NCBI GenBank assembly: GCA_022842785.1
Contig: JALHOW010000008.1
Span: forward strand, 106,031-170,030
Direction: 5' to 3'
DNA length: 64,000 nucleotides
DNA from: Hyphomicrobiaceae bacterium
GTDB taxonomy: Bacteria; Pseudomonadota; Alphaproteobacteria; Rhizobiales; Hyphomicrobiaceae
The position numbers and the translations under genes are program-made. A model generated the notes under the pieces. It did no database searches, had not been told where the DNA came from, and saw only the letters and a list, made by a program, of their open reading frames with translations. This document shows positions 1-9,757 of the stretch, one piece after another (the stretch's first letter is position 1; each line of letters opens with the position of its first letter).

Positions 1-405
1 CCGGCGGAGTTCGCAGGCGCCGAGGCCGGATCCGGTCGGCTCTCCATGGCGGCCTTCCAGCTGCTCGCGAGCTCCATCCAGGTGCTGATCTTTGCGGCGC
101 CGCTGGCCTTCGTCGCGGCGGCCATGGCGGAATGGCGCGGCATCGGCGACTGGATCTTCTATGCGCTCGTGGGGCTGCTGATCGCCGGGGTTGGATTTCT
201 TGCGCAGTATGTGAGTGAGCTGCAGGGCGCGCCGACCATCGTCAACAACTATGCGCTGACGGCCTTCATGACGGGCGGCTTTGTTGCAGGCTTGGTGTAC
301 TGGCTGGTGGCCGGCCGCACCGCCGACGAACGCCGGCGCGCCGCTGAGATCGAGGCAGCCAATGCTCCATCGAGACCACGCCGCGCGCACGGGCCAGTGA
401 CCTAG
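1..405 (+). CDS. small integral membrane protein, 5' end outside window
   Basis: The reading frame is open from base 1, so the gene probably begins upstream. The first ATG is at 46, but no convincing ribosome binding site precedes it. From that ATG there are 119 residues. Three hydrophobic stretches are visible, at about residues 8-27, 36-54 and 69-88, followed by an Arg-rich, Pro-rich cytoplasmic-looking tail. No enzymatic motif or recognised domain is visible. The gene lies 51 bp upstream of a FAD monooxygenase on the same strand. That it is a real gene is fairly certain; its role is unknown. Confidence 0.6.
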   Translation, partial: PAEFAGAEAGSGRLSMAAFQLLASSIQVLIFAAPLAFVAAAMAEWRGIGDWIFYALVGLLIAGVGFLAQYVSELQGAPTIVNNYALTAFMTGGFVAGLVYWLVAGRTADERRRAAEIEAANAPSRPRRAHGPVT

Positions 406-455
406 GCGGGAACGGCCTACTATCTTTTCGATATCTCGCAGGTCGGAATGCGCTC

Positions 456-1736
456 ATGCGGAACCTGCGAATAGGCATCGTCGGCGCCGGCGTCGGCGGG
501 CTCGCGTCAGCGGCCTTCCTTGCGCGCAATGGCCACGATGTCCAACTGCTCGAGCGCTTTGCCGAGGCGAGACCCGTTGGTGCCGGTCTCCTGTTGCAAC
601 CGACCGGCCTCGCCTGCCTCGCGCAACTCGGGCTCGATGCGCGGGCGGTTAGTCTTGGCGCCGTCATTCATGATCTTGAAGGGCGCACTGCGCGCGGCCG
701 TCGCGTGCTCGGCATGGACTACCGCCGGCTGCAGCCTCATCTCTTCGGGCTCGGCATTCACCGCGCGAGCCTCTTCGCGCTGCTGCATGACGAGGTCGTG
801 CGGCTCGGCGTACCGATCACGCCCGGCGTGGAGGCGTCGTACGTCGAGCGCCATGCGCAGCAACGCTCTGTCGTGGTCGACACGCTCGGTCGTCACCACG
901 GGCCGTATGATCTCGTTATCGATGCGAGTGGCATGCGCTCAGCCCTGCGTCGCGCACTCGGCGGTCGGATCCGCAACCGCCAGTTCACCTACGGTGCCAT
1001 CTGGGCCGCGCTGCCGATCACGGACGGGTGGCCCCATCGCACGACGCTCATGCAGCGCTATGACGGCGCGCCCGTCATGATCGGCGTTCTTCCCATTGGG
1101 CGACTGCCGGATGATCCGACGCCACGCTGTGCCTTCTTCTGGAGTGTGCGCGTGGATCAGCGCGAGGCGTGGATGGCGGCTGGGCTCGATGCCTGGAAGG
1201 CGCGTGTCGCGGCGCTCTGGCCCGAGGTTTCGCCCATTCTCGACGGTGTTCGGTCCACAAGCGACCTCTCGTTCGTGTCCTACGCGGATGTGATTGTCGA
1301 GCGGCCGTACTGCGAGGAGCTTGGCCTCGCGGTCATCGGTGATGGCGCACACGGCACAAGCCCGCAGCTCGGCCAGGGAGGAAATCTTGCGCTCATCGAT
1401 GCGATGATGCTCTCGGCCGCGCTCGAGGAGGGCAGTTCCATCGAGGCGGCGCTCGCCGATTTCCACGATCAGCGCCGTCGCCACGTCGCCTTCTACCAAC
1501 TGGCCAGCCGCTGGCTGACGCCCTTCTTCCAGTCGGATAGCCGTGTGCTCGGCTTCGTGCGCGATGCAACCTTCGGGCTCGCGTCGATGGTCCCGTTCGC
1601 CGAGGGACAGATGCTGCGTACGCTCGCCGGCATCAAGACCGGACCATTCAGCGAACTCGATCCCGGCGACTGGAGCGAGCGCTACGCCACGAGATCGCGA
1701 CGGCTCACGACTTTGCCAGCATCGTCGAGCTCGTAG
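456..1736 (+). CDS. FAD-dependent monooxygenase (UbiH/PHBH-like aromatic hydroxylase family)
   Basis: The product is 426 residues, a typical length for group A flavoprotein monooxygenases, which hydroxylate aromatic or quinone-like substrates using NAD(P)H and O2. The N-terminus has the ADP-binding Rossmann fingerprint GAGVGG at residues 10-15, ending in an acidic ER near residue 34. The second FAD motif, [15 protein letters not shown], lies near residues 295-309. This protein is predicted to be cytosolic. The substrate cannot be read from the sequence; salicylate hydroxylase-like and UbiH-like enzymes share this pattern. Its last 55 bp overlap the 3' end of gpmA on the opposite strand, a tail-to-tail overlap. 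The family call is confident and the substrate is unknown. Confidence 0.85.
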   Translation: MRNLRIGIVGAGVGGLASAAFLARNGHDVQLLERFAEARPVGAGLLLQPTGLACLAQLGLDARAVSLGAVIHDLEGRTARGRRVLGMDYRRLQPHLFGLGIHRASLFALLHDEVVRLGVPITPGVEASYVERHAQQRSVVVDTLGRHHGPYDLVIDASGMRSALRRALGGRIRNRQFTYGAIWAALPITDGWPHRTTLMQRYDGAPVMIGVLPIGRLPDDPTPRCAFFWSVRVDQREAWMAAGLDAWKARVAALWPEVSPILDGVRSTSDLSFVSYADVIVERPYCEELGLAVIGDGAHGTSPQLGQGGNLALIDAMMLSAALEEGSSIEAALADFHDQRRRHVAFYQLASRWLTPFFQSDSRVLGFVRDATFGLASMVPFAEGQMLRTLAGIKTGPFSELDPGDWSERYATRSRRLTTLPASSSS

Positions 1737-2302
1737 ACGATCGGTGCGCCGGTCGCGAGTTCGCGCTTGATGATCTCTTCGCCCGTGAGCCCTTCGAGCT
1801 TCATGATGAGCGCACGCAGCGAATTGCCATGTGCGGCGATCACCACGCTCTTGCCGCTCTTGAGCTTGGGCCAGATCTCGGACTGGTAGTACGGGAGCAC
1901 GCGCACGGCCGTGTCCTTGAGGCTCTCGCCGCCGGGCGGCGGGATATCGTAACTGCGCCGCCAGATGTGCACCTGATCCTCACCCCAGCGGTTGCGCGCA
2001 TCATCCTTGTTGAGGCCGGAGAGATCGCCGTAGTCGCGTTCATTGAGGCGCTGGTCGCGGATCGTCTCGAGATCCGGCTGGCCAAGTTCACCGAGGATCA
2101 GGCGTAGTGTGTGCTGGGCGCGGGTAAGCACGCTCGTGTACGCGATATCGAATTTATGCCCCGCATCCTTGAGAAGACGGCCGGCCCGCGTGGCCTCCTC
2201 GATGCCCTTCTCCGTAAGGTCGGGATCCTTCCAGCCGGTGAACAGATTGAGTTTGTTCCAGGCGCTTTCACCGTGACGGACGAGGACGAGGAGGTGGGTC
2301 AT
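1682..2302 (-). CDS. gpmA: 2,3-bisphosphoglycerate-dependent phosphoglycerate mutase
   Basis: This enzyme interconverts 3-phosphoglycerate and 2-phosphoglycerate in glycolysis and gluconeogenesis. The phosphoacceptor motif [10 protein letters not shown] is at residues 7-16 with the catalytic His at 10, and a second catalytic His lies in [10 protein letters not shown] near residue 158. The signature [15 protein letters not shown] is present. The length of 206 residues matches the short alphaproteobacterial GpmA; E. coli GpmA is about 250. It lies 57 bp downstream of dapB on the same strand and may be cotranscribed with it. Its 3' end overlaps the convergent monooxygenase gene by 55 bp. Confidence 0.96.
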   Translation of the reverse strand: MTHLLVLVRHGESAWNKLNLFTGWKDPDLTEKGIEEATRAGRLLKDAGHKFDIAYTSVLTRAQHTLRLILGELGQPDLETIRDQRLNERDYGDLSGLNKDDARNRWGEDQVHIWRRSYDIPPPGGESLKDTAVRVLPYYQSEIWPKLKSGKSVVIAAHGNSLRALIMKLEGLTGEEIIKRELATGAPIVYELDDAGKVVSRRDLVA

Positions 2303-2359
2303 GATCGCGGACAGTTCCGTTCGTTGCTGTGTGTGGTCTTCTAACGGCCGAGTGACCGC

Positions 2360-3184
2360 TCAGATCCCGAGAACGTCGGCCATGGTGAACAGGCCCGGGC
2401 CTTTGCCGCGGCCCCAGAGGGCAGCCTTGACGGCGCCGCGGGCAAAAATGCTGCGGTCCGTTGCGAGGTGGGTCAGCACGACGCGCTCACCGTCAGCGGC
2501 GAAGATGACGCTGTGCTCGCCGACGACATTGCCGCCGCGCAGCGTCGCGAAGCCGATGTCGCCGCGCTTGCGGGCGCCGGTATGCCCGTCGCGCGAGCGG
2601 ACGCTCGTTTGGGCGAGATCGACGCCGCGGCCATCGGCCGCCGCCTGCCCGAGCATGAGCGCGGTGCCCGAGGGCGCATCGATCTTGTGCTTGTGATGCA
2701 TCTCGAGCACTTCGATGTCGAAATCCTCATCGAGGGCCTCGGCGACCTTGCGCGTCAGCGCGACGAGCAAGTTCACGCCCAGGCTCATGTTACCGGCTTT
2801 GATGATGGTCGCATGGCGCGCGGCAGCCTTGACCGCGGCCTCATGCTCGCCCGCGAAGCCGGTCGTGCCGAGCACGTGGACGATGCGGGCATTGGCGGCG
2901 AGACCGGCGACCTCGACGCTCACCTCGGGTACCGTGAAGTCAAGAATGCCGTCCACCTTGGCGACGATGTCGAGTGGATCATCTGTGACCGTGACGCCGA
3001 TCTTGCCGATGCCCGCGAGTTCGCCTGCATCCTGGCCAATGGCATTAGAGCCCCGCCGCTCGATGGCCCCCGCGACGACGGCGCCAGCGACAACGGCGTC
3101 GCCGCCTGTTGCGTGCACGGCACGGATCAGCTCGCGCCCCATGCGGCCTGCGGCACCCATCACGGCCAGCTTCATCGCGCTCAT
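2360..3184 (-). CDS. dapB: 4-hydroxy-tetrahydrodipicolinate reductase
   Basis: DapB reduces 4-hydroxy-tetrahydrodipicolinate with NAD(P)H in the diaminopimelate/lysine pathway, which feeds both peptidoglycan and lysine synthesis. The 274-residue protein has the N-terminal nucleotide-binding motif [10 protein letters not shown] near residues 10-19, the GTTGFA segment near 104-109, [11 protein letters not shown] near 131, and the family signature [16 protein letters not shown] near 158-173. Length and motif order are normal. It lies upstream of gpmA on the same strand. In many Hyphomicrobiales dapB and gpmA are neighbours, so this arrangement is expected. Confidence 0.97.
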   Translation of the reverse strand: MSAMKLAVMGAAGRMGRELIRAVHATGGDAVVAGAVVAGAIERRGSNAIGQDAGELAGIGKIGVTVTDDPLDIVAKVDGILDFTVPEVSVEVAGLAANARIVHVLGTTGFAGEHEAAVKAAARHATIIKAGNMSLGVNLLVALTRKVAEALDEDFDIEVLEMHHKHKIDAPSGTALMLGQAAADGRGVDLAQTSVRSRDGHTGARKRGDIGFATLRGGNVVGEHSVIFAADGERVVLTHLATDRSIFARGAVKAALWGRGKGPGLFTMADVLGI

Positions 3185-3258
3185 TGGATTATGTCCCGAT
3201 TGAAAGTGCTGAGGCCCTATAGCACCGGGCCGAGCCCGGGCGAAAGAGGCCGGAAGGA

Positions 3259-3618
3259 TCAGCCGCGCGCAACGTGCGCCGCGACGCAGAGCCAGCGTCC
3301 GTCCTGGCGTGCCCAGATATCGGTGTAGCGGCCTGCGCCGGGGCTGCCGTCGGGCTTCGTGTAGACCGTGCGCGCGTGAATGATCGCGAAGTCGCCGAAG
3401 AGGCGGATGTTCACGTCTTCCGGATGCAAGCCTGTGACCCCGACCGGATTCGAGATCCGGGCCAGGAAGCCGGCGCGGTCGATGATCGTGCAGTCGGGGT
3501 TGGTGTTCAGGAAATCGGCTGAGAGGTTCTCGTCGAACCAGCGCACGTCGGATTCGGCGACCGAGCGCACATAGTTCTCATTGAGGGCGTGGAGCGTCTC
3601 GCGGTCATTCGCTGCCAT
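3259..3618 (-). CDS. nuclear transport factor 2-like (SnoaL/DUF4440-type) protein
   Basis: I choose the ATG at 3618 because an excellent GGAGG lies a few bases upstream; a longer open frame reaching 3948 has no coding character. The 119-residue product begins with a helix, followed by [15 protein letters not shown] and ends with [18 protein letters not shown]. This is the alpha+beta cone pattern of small NTF2-like proteins, which include isomerases and ligand-binding proteins. No catalytic residues can be assigned with confidence. There is no signal peptide, so it should be cytosolic. It is a stand-alone gene between dapB and a divergent substrate-binding protein gene. Its function is unknown. 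Confidence 0.8.
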   Translation of the reverse strand: MAANDRETLHALNENYVRSVAESDVRWFDENLSADFLNTNPDCTIIDRAGFLARISNPVGVTGLHPEDVNIRLFGDFAIIHARTVYTKPDGSPGAGRYTDIWARQDGRWLCVAAHVARG

Positions 3619-3888
3619 GGTTTCCTCCGTTGGACTCAAGTCGCTTCTTCGCCAGCAGGCTGCATGGAAGATTTGTGCTTGCCAAGGGAGACAAGCCGAT
3701 AGTTGCCCGCTAGAAGACAGTGGGCCAAGTCCGGACATATGAGCGCCTAGCGCGTCCGACGGCCCGGTGCACTGGAAGTACCGCTGAAGTCGGCAGGGAC
3801 AAGGAGGGTTCTGCAGACACGGCGTTGGTTTCTTGCACCTGAGCAGGCGCCCAAGGAGCGCCGCATCCGACTGATCTAGGAGGAAATA

Positions 3889-5490
3889 TTGAACTCTACG
3901 AAGTCCCTTGGCCTCATCGCGGCGCTTGCCGGGTTGTGGGCACTCCAACCCTCCCTCGCGTTAGCCCAGAAGTCCGGCGGAATTTTGCGATCCTATGAGG
4001 TCTCCAATCCGCCGAGCGCCTCGATCCTCGAAGAAGCCACGAGTGCGACGACGCATCCGTTCATGGCGGTCTTCAACAATCTCGTCATTTTCGACCAGGC
4101 CGAGCCCATCAACCGCCCTGAAGCCATTCGCCCGGAGCTGGCCGAGAGCTGGACCTGGGATGAGCCGCGCACGAAGCTGACCATGAAGCTGCGCCAGGGC
4201 GTGACTTGGCACGACGGCAAGCCGTTCACGTCGAAGGACGTGAAGTGCACCTGGGATTGGACGCGTGAGGCCGATACGAAGAGCGGCTTTCGCAAGAACC
4301 CGCGCAAACTCTGGTGGGACAATATCAAGGAGATCACGGTCAACGGCGACCATGAGGTCACCTTCGAGCTCAATCGCCCGCAGCCTTCACTGCTGACGCT
4401 GATGGCCTCGGGCATGTCGCCGGTCTATCCGTGCCACGTACCGGCGCGCATCATGCGCACGAAGCCGATCGGTACCGGTCCTTTCCGGGTCGTGAATTTC
4501 GAGGCCAACAAGTTCGTGCGCCTCGAGAAGAACCCGAACTACTGGCGTCCGGGCCGGCCCTATCTCGATGGACTGGAGTTCCAGATCATCGGCAGCCGCG
4601 GCACGCGTCTTCTGGCGTTCGCTGCGGGTGAGATCGACAAGACTTTCGTGTCGGATGTCACGCGACCCCTGCTCCCTGACGTGCAATCGCGCTCGCCGAA
4701 TGCGATCTGCGAGTTCGCAGCAACCGGCGTGAGTGCGAACCTTCTCGTCAATCGCGAAAAGCCGCCGTTCGACAATCCCAAGCTTCGCGAAGCGATGATG
4801 CTCACGCTCGATCGCGATGCGATGGTGAAGATTGTGTCCGGTGGTGAAGCCGCGATCGGTGGCGCCATGCTGCCGCCGCCGGCAGGCGTTTGGAGCAAGC
4901 CCGTCGAGGAGTTCAAGAAACTCCCGTCGTACGCTGGCACCATCGAGGAGCGCCGGGTAAAGGCACTGAAGATCATGGAAGAGCTGGGTTACGGCCCGAA
5001 CAACAAGCTCAAGATCAAGGTGGGAACGCGCGACTACCAGTCCTACAAGGACCCGGCAGTGCTGCTCGTCGATCATCTCAACCAGATCGGCTTCGAGGCC
5101 GAGCTCGAGATCATCGAAACGTCGCTCTACTACGGGCGCATCACGCGCGGTGACTATCAGGTTGCGCTGAACCTGACGGGCACGGGCGTCGACGATCCCG
5201 ACGTGACGATGTTCGAGGGTTATCTTACCGGATCGAGCCGCAACTATACGAACTACAGCAACAAGGAGGTCGACCGCCTCATTCACGCGCAGTCGGCCGA
5301 GCTGGACGTCGAGAAGCGCAAGGAGCTGGTCTGGCAGATCGAGAAGATCCTCGCCGAAGATGTGGCGCGGCCGATCATCTTCCAGAACCGCTCGGCAACG
5401 TGCTGGCATCCGCACGTGAAGGGCTACGTGCTGCACCAGAACTCGATCTACAACAGCTGGCGCTTCGAGGATGTCTGGCTCGACAAGTAA
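3889..5490 (+). CDS. ABC transporter substrate-binding protein, family 5 (oligopeptide/dipeptide type), copy 1
   Basis: The product is 533 residues. The start is TTG at 3889, supported by a perfect AGGAGG at 3878-3883 with five bases between. A Sec signal peptide covers about residues 1-26, with cleavage likely after ALA before QKSGG. The mature protein has the solute-binding family 5 signature around AESWTWDEP and KLRQGVTWHDGKPFTSKD (near residues 85-115) and a conserved GTGPF near residue 200. It should act in the periplasm, delivering a peptide-like, nickel or opine-type ligand to a permease. No permease or ATPase gene is nearby. It is a close paralogue of the next gene, so the pair looks like a tandem duplication. 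Confidence 0.93.
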   Translation: MNSTKSLGLIAALAGLWALQPSLALAQKSGGILRSYEVSNPPSASILEEATSATTHPFMAVFNNLVIFDQAEPINRPEAIRPELAESWTWDEPRTKLTMKLRQGVTWHDGKPFTSKDVKCTWDWTREADTKSGFRKNPRKLWWDNIKEITVNGDHEVTFELNRPQPSLLTLMASGMSPVYPCHVPARIMRTKPIGTGPFRVVNFEANKFVRLEKNPNYWRPGRPYLDGLEFQIIGSRGTRLLAFAAGEIDKTFVSDVTRPLLPDVQSRSPNAICEFAATGVSANLLVNREKPPFDNPKLREAMMLTLDRDAMVKIVSGGEAAIGGAMLPPPAGVWSKPVEEFKKLPSYAGTIEERRVKALKIMEELGYGPNNKLKIKVGTRDYQSYKDPAVLLVDHLNQIGFEAELEIIETSLYYGRITRGDYQVALNLTGTGVDDPDVTMFEGYLTGSSRNYTNYSNKEVDRLIHAQSAELDVEKRKELVWQIEKILAEDVARPIIFQNRSATCWHPHVKGYVLHQNSIYNSWRFEDVWLDK

Positions 5491-5516
5491 GCCAAATTCC
5501 TGATCGTCGTTTCTGT

Positions 5517-5558
5517 GAGGGCGGCCGGTGCGATGCACCTGCCGCCCTCATTAATTTT
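5517..5558 (+). terminator. rho-independent terminator between the two substrate-binding protein genes
   Basis: A strong hairpin has outer arms GAGGGCGG and CCGCCCTC and inner arms GGTGC and GCACC. It is followed directly by ATTAATTTT. It begins 27 bp after the stop of the first substrate-binding gene. It should end that transcript, or weaken read-through into the second copy 112 bp further on. Confidence 0.8.
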
Positions 5559-5669
5559 CCGGCCTCTGCTGCAGTGCGCCTTGATGTGCTGCCGGATGGG
5601 TGAAACACTGCCTCCGCTGCCGTCAACGAACGGTCGTGAACAAAAAAGAACGATACAAGGGAGGATACC

Positions 5670-7268
5670 ATGATGGACCGCGTGATGCGCGGTGCCGCCG
5701 CATTGGCAATTGCGGTGTGCATGATCGCGCCGACGGCTGCGCTGGCTCAGAAGTCCGGCGGCATTCTCAGAACCTACAACAGCTCGAACCCACCCAGCGC
5801 CTCGATCATCGAGGAAGCGACGATCGCCACGGCATTCGCCTTCGCGCCGATCTTCAACAATCTCGTCATCTTCGATCAGGCGGCACCGATCAACAAGCCG
5901 GAGGTCATCCGACCGGAGCTGGCGGAAAGCTGGACCTGGGATGGGACCAATACACGCTTGACGATGAAGCTGCGCCAGGGCGTGAAGTGGCATGACGGCA
6001 AGCCTTTTACTTCGGCGGACGTCAAGTGCACGTGGGATCGCATACTCGGCAGCGACAAGGACGCCTTCCGCAAGAACCCGCGCAAGCTCTGGTGGCAGGC
6101 GCTCAAGGACATCGAGATCAAGGACGATCATGAATTCACGTTCGTTCTCGAACGCCCGCAGGCGGCCTTCCTGAGCCTGCTCGCATCGAACATGTCGCCC
6201 GTTTATCCGTGCCACGTGCCGATACGCGACATGCGCACGAAGCCGATCGGCACCGGACCCTTCAAGTTCGTGGCCTTCGACGCCAACAGCGTCATCCGCA
6301 TGGAGCGCAATAAAGAATACTGGCGGGAGGGCCGGCCCTATCTCGACGGTATCGACGTCCGCATCATCGGTAATCGCTCGACGCGCCTCCTCGCCTTCTC
6401 GGCCAACGAGTTCGACATCACGTTCGTGGCAGACGTGACGGCGCCGCTCGTCGGCGATGTGAAATCCCGCTCGCCCCAGGCAATCTGTGAACTGGTTCCG
6501 TCAGGCGTCAGTACGAACCTACTCGTGAACCGCGAGAAGCCGCCATTCGACGATCCGAAACTTCGCGAGGCGATGACGCTCGCCCTCGACCGCGACGCCA
6601 TGGTGAAGATCGTGACGGCAGGCAAGGCCGGCATCTCGGGAGCCATGATGGCTGAACCCGAAGGCAACTGGGGGATGCCGCAGGCACGCCTCGCGAAGTT
6701 CGCCGAATATGCCGGCACACCGACCGAGCGCCGGGAGAAGGCGCGCAAGATCATGCAGGGGCTGGGTTATGGCCCGGACAAGAAGCTGAAGGTCAAGGTC
6801 GGCACGCGCGACTTCCAGGCCTTCAAGGATCCGGCCGTGCTGCTGGTCGATCAGCTCAACCAGATCTATTTCGACGCTGAGCTGGAGATCATCGAGTCGA
6901 CGCTCTACTACGGCCGCGTTACGCGCGGTGACTACGCCGTGGTGCTCAACCTCACCGGCTCCGGTGTCGACGAGCCGGACGTGACGATGGTGGAGGGCTA
7001 CTCGTGCGGCTCGGAGCGCAACTACACGAAGTACTGCAACAAGGAGGTCGATCGCCTCATCGATGCGCAGTCGCGTGAAATCGACATCGCCAAGCGCAAG
7101 GAGCTCGTCTGGCAGATCGAGGAAATCCTAATCAAGGATGCAGCACGGCCGATCATCTTCCACGGCTTCGCAGGCACCTGCTGGCACCCACACGTGAAAG
7201 GCCACGTGCTCCACCAGAACTCGATCTACAACAACTGGCGCTTCGAGAACGTCTGGCTCGATAAGTAG
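5670..7268 (+). CDS. ABC transporter substrate-binding protein, family 5, copy 2
   Basis: The product is 532 residues. The ATG at 5670 follows GGGAGG with good spacing. The signal peptide ends in AALAQKSGG, the same junction as in copy 1. Most of the mature sequence aligns with copy 1 without gaps: CHVP plus MRTKPIGTGPF, KVGTRD, LLVDQLNQI and a shared C-terminal segment ending in ENVWLDK. Differences are scattered through the protein, so this is an old duplication and not an assembly artefact. It is predicted to be periplasmic. Again no permease genes adjoin it, so the two binding proteins must use a transporter encoded elsewhere or have another role. The ligand is unknown. Confidence 0.93.
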   Translation: MMDRVMRGAAALAIAVCMIAPTAALAQKSGGILRTYNSSNPPSASIIEEATIATAFAFAPIFNNLVIFDQAAPINKPEVIRPELAESWTWDGTNTRLTMKLRQGVKWHDGKPFTSADVKCTWDRILGSDKDAFRKNPRKLWWQALKDIEIKDDHEFTFVLERPQAAFLSLLASNMSPVYPCHVPIRDMRTKPIGTGPFKFVAFDANSVIRMERNKEYWREGRPYLDGIDVRIIGNRSTRLLAFSANEFDITFVADVTAPLVGDVKSRSPQAICELVPSGVSTNLLVNREKPPFDDPKLREAMTLALDRDAMVKIVTAGKAGISGAMMAEPEGNWGMPQARLAKFAEYAGTPTERREKARKIMQGLGYGPDKKLKVKVGTRDFQAFKDPAVLLVDQLNQIYFDAELEIIESTLYYGRVTRGDYAVVLNLTGSGVDEPDVTMVEGYSCGSERNYTKYCNKEVDRLIDAQSREIDIAKRKELVWQIEEILIKDAARPIIFHGFAGTCWHPHVKGHVLHQNSIYNNWRFENVWLDK

Positions 7269-7298
7269 CAGCTGTAAAGCCGCGGGCGGCGGCAGGTT

Positions 7299-7829
7299 TC
7301 AGCTGCCGATCGCGCGCACCATGGCCTCGCTGATGAGGCGCTTGGCCTCGTCGGCATCACCCCAGTGGTGGATCTTCACCCACTTGCCGGGCTCCAGATC
7401 CTTGTAGTGCTCGAAGAAGTGCTGGATCTGCTGAAGGGTGATGTCGGGGAGATCGGTATAGTTGCGCACGCGCTCGTACCGGCGCGTCAGCTTGATGGAT
7501 GGCACGGCGATGACTTTCTCGTCGCCGCCGCCGTCATCCTCCATGACGAGAACGCCGACCGGCCGGCAGTTGATCACCGCGCCCGGCACGATCGCGCGCG
7601 TGTTGCACACGAGCACGTCGATCGGATCGCCGTCGGCCGAGAGCGTGTGCGGTACGAAGCCGTAGTTTCCGGGATAGCGCATGGGCGTGTAGAGAAAGCG
7701 GTCGACGAACAGCGTGCCCGATGCCTTGTCCATCTCGTACTTGATCGGCTCGCCGCCGACCGGCACCTCGATAATGACGTTGATGTCCTCTGGCGGGTTC
7801 TTGCCTGCCGGCACGGCATCGAGGCGCAT
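7299..7829 (-). CDS. ppa: inorganic pyrophosphatase (family I)
   Basis: This soluble cytosolic enzyme hydrolyses pyrophosphate to two phosphates and so pulls biosynthetic reactions forward. The family I signature DGDPIDVL, carrying metal-binding aspartates, is near residues 66-73. [15 protein letters not shown] and [11 protein letters not shown] precede it. The length of 176 residues matches bacterial family I enzymes, which are usually about 175. The start is supported by a GGAG upstream of the ATG. The gene faces the second substrate-binding gene tail to tail and is divergent from the exported protein gene at 7979. Confidence 0.97.
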   Translation of the reverse strand: MRLDAVPAGKNPPEDINVIIEVPVGGEPIKYEMDKASGTLFVDRFLYTPMRYPGNYGFVPHTLSADGDPIDVLVCNTRAIVPGAVINCRPVGVLVMEDDGGGDEKVIAVPSIKLTRRYERVRNYTDLPDITLQQIQHFFEHYKDLEPGKWVKIHHWGDADEAKRLISEAMVRAIGS

Positions 7830-7978
7830 TGAATGAGCTCCATTGGACGGATTTGGTTAGGCTTGTTCGAGGCCAGCACCTATCCGTCAGGCATCGTTGG
7901 GTTTCAATGCGGCAAGGTGCGGTACGAGGAGCCTTCTGGTCAATTGGCATATGGAGGCGTGCGACGCGTGAGGATGAT

Positions 7979-8557
7979 ATGTCAAACAATGGGTTGCGAG
8001 GTGTCGTCGCGGCAGCCGTGCTGATGACGGGATCCGGTCTCGCGGAGGCGCAGGCGCCGTCAGCTCGCGAGACGGCGATCGACCTCAAGGCGTGCAAGGT
8101 CGTCAAACGCCATTCCGACGGCAACACGTGGTCCTGCAATGGCCTCGCTGGCTATCCCGTCTACTACGCTGAGGGCGATCTCCGAGCGTTCGTCAGCGTC
8201 GGCCCGAATGCGGCCAAGCGCCAGGCAGCCGAGCAGACGCTCGGGTCCTTCAACTCCGTCTTCGCGGGGACGTCGCAACGCACTGCTCTTGAATGGCGTG
8301 TGACCGGCGACGAGAAGAAGCCCGTGCCGCATGCGACGATCCTGCGGTATTACACGAGCAATGACGAGGGCAAAGGCGAGGTGTTCGTCGTCATGAAGGT
8401 CACGGCGAAGGAGACCTGCCACGCCGCGCTCATCGAGGCGTTCGGCGATCCCAAAGCCATCGATTTCGCGCGCGAGATTGCAGACGGCGCGGCGCGCACC
8501 TTCGACTGCAAGGATGATCCTGTTGAGCATCGCCGGGGCGGCAAGAGCCCGTTCTGA
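7979..8557 (+). CDS. exported protein of unknown function
   Basis: The ATG at 7979 is preferred because it begins a clear Sec signal peptide of about 25 residues, ending near GLAEAQAPSA. A longer open frame from 7829 would place untypical sequence before it. The 192-residue precursor has a mature domain with three Cys residues (LKACKVV, TWSCNGLAG, KETCHAAL) and a fourth in the tail (FDCKDD), which may form disulfides in the periplasm. No known catalytic motif is visible. Its 3' end is 9 bp from the convergent monooxygenase gene. The family is not recognised, but its signal peptide and GC-rich codon use indicate a real gene. Confidence 0.75.
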   Translation: MSNNGLRGVVAAAVLMTGSGLAEAQAPSARETAIDLKACKVVKRHSDGNTWSCNGLAGYPVYYAEGDLRAFVSVGPNAAKRQAAEQTLGSFNSVFAGTSQRTALEWRVTGDEKKPVPHATILRYYTSNDEGKGEVFVVMKVTAKETCHAALIEAFGDPKAIDFAREIADGAARTFDCKDDPVEHRRGGKSPF

Positions 8558-8566
8558 GATCGGTCG

Positions 8567-9748
8567 CTAGACCGGCGGTCGCCAGCCGTAGACCCAGTCG
8601 TAGCGTGCCATGAGCCGTGTGGCGGGCACCGCGGCCATCGCCAGATTGCGTGCGAGGGCAGCGGGGCCGCTGAGATGAAAGATACGGCCGTTCTGACGTG
8701 ACGTTGCGACGATCGCGTTGACGCGGGTTTTCCGGGCTGCCTCGTAAGCCTTGAGGGCATCGACCGGATCATCCGGATGCTCGGCGAGTTCCTTGGCCAG
8801 CACGAGCGCGTCCTCGAGAGCCATGACGCCGCCCTGTGCCAGGAAGGGAAATACAGGATGTGCGGCATCGCCCGCGAGCGCGATCCTTCCCTTGGCAAGA
8901 TGCCTCAGTGGATCGGTCTCGAAGAGGGCCCAGCGCCGCCATTCCGGCGCGCGCGAGAGAACGGAGCGCAGAACCGGTGCGAACCCGGCAAGGTGGGGTT
9001 CGAGTGCGCGCCAATCGTTCGGCGCGGCCCAGTCATCGGTCATGCGGTCATCGGGGACGATCGCCACGACGGCAATCTGCTCGCCGGCTGCGATCGGATA
9101 GTGGACAACGTGAGCGCCAGGGGCGAGCCACACGCCCATGGATGCGGTATTGCCCAGGGTAGCGGCATCTTCGGGTGTGAGCAGGGCGCGCGAGGCGGCT
9201 TTGCCCGAGAAGCGCAGTTGTGTCTCGGGCGCGAGCATCGCGCGTACGCGCGAGCGAATGCCATCGGCGCCGATGAGTACCCGGCCGCGCGCGATTTCCC
9301 CCGAGGCCGCGCGCACGGTGACGTGTTCGGCCTCCATCTCGATGTCGGTGGCCGCGAAACCCGTCTTGATGGTGATGCCGGGGACGGTGCTGGCACTCGC
9401 GAGGAGCGCTTCCTGCAGGTCCCGGCGGTGGGCAACCCAGTACGGCGCACCGTGCCGCTCGGCAATCCAGTTCCCGAGCGGCATCCGCGTGAGCACGCGG
9501 CCGTTGGCGCCCTGATGAACGATGATTTCTTCGGGAACGCTCACGCGTGGGGCGAGACGCGGCGCGACGCCGATCGCCTCCAGCGCGCGCACGCCGTTCG
9601 GGCCGATTTGAATGCCCGCGCCGGCTTCGGAGAAGCGCTCGCGCTGCTCGAGAATGTGGGAAGGAATGCCGCGCTTCGCGAGAGCAAGTGCGGTTGCGAG
9701 CCCGGCAATGCCGCCGCCGGCGATCAGGACGGGCTCATCTCGTGCCAT
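8567..9748 (-). CDS. FAD-dependent monooxygenase (salicylate / 3-hydroxybenzoate hydroxylase-like)
   Basis: The product is 393 residues. The N-terminal FAD motif GGGIAGLATALALAKRG is near residues 11-27 and is followed by an acidic E after the second strand. GADGIRSRVRAML near residue 165 is the DG motif typical of aromatic hydroxylases, and GDAAHPVFPFLAQGG near residue 290 is the GD motif. All three fingerprints of class A flavoprotein hydroxylases are therefore intact. It is a different subfamily from the monooxygenase at 456-1736. The substrate is probably a hydroxybenzoate or a similar aromatic, but this is inference. It is cytosolic. Upstream on the same strand, 9 bp away, is a small zinc-finger gene that may be cotranscribed. 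Confidence 0.88.
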   Translation of the reverse strand: MARDEPVLIAGGGIAGLATALALAKRGIPSHILEQRERFSEAGAGIQIGPNGVRALEAIGVAPRLAPRVSVPEEIIVHQGANGRVLTRMPLGNWIAERHGAPYWVAHRRDLQEALLASASTVPGITIKTGFAATDIEMEAEHVTVRAASGEIARGRVLIGADGIRSRVRAMLAPETQLRFSGKAASRALLTPEDAATLGNTASMGVWLAPGAHVVHYPIAAGEQIAVVAIVPDDRMTDDWAAPNDWRALEPHLAGFAPVLRSVLSRAPEWRRWALFETDPLRHLAKGRIALAGDAAHPVFPFLAQGGVMALEDALVLAKELAEHPDDPVDALKAYEAARKTRVNAIVATSRQNGRIFHLSGPAALARNLAMAAVPATRLMARYDWVYGWRPPV

Positions 9749-9757
9749 GCGGGGTGC

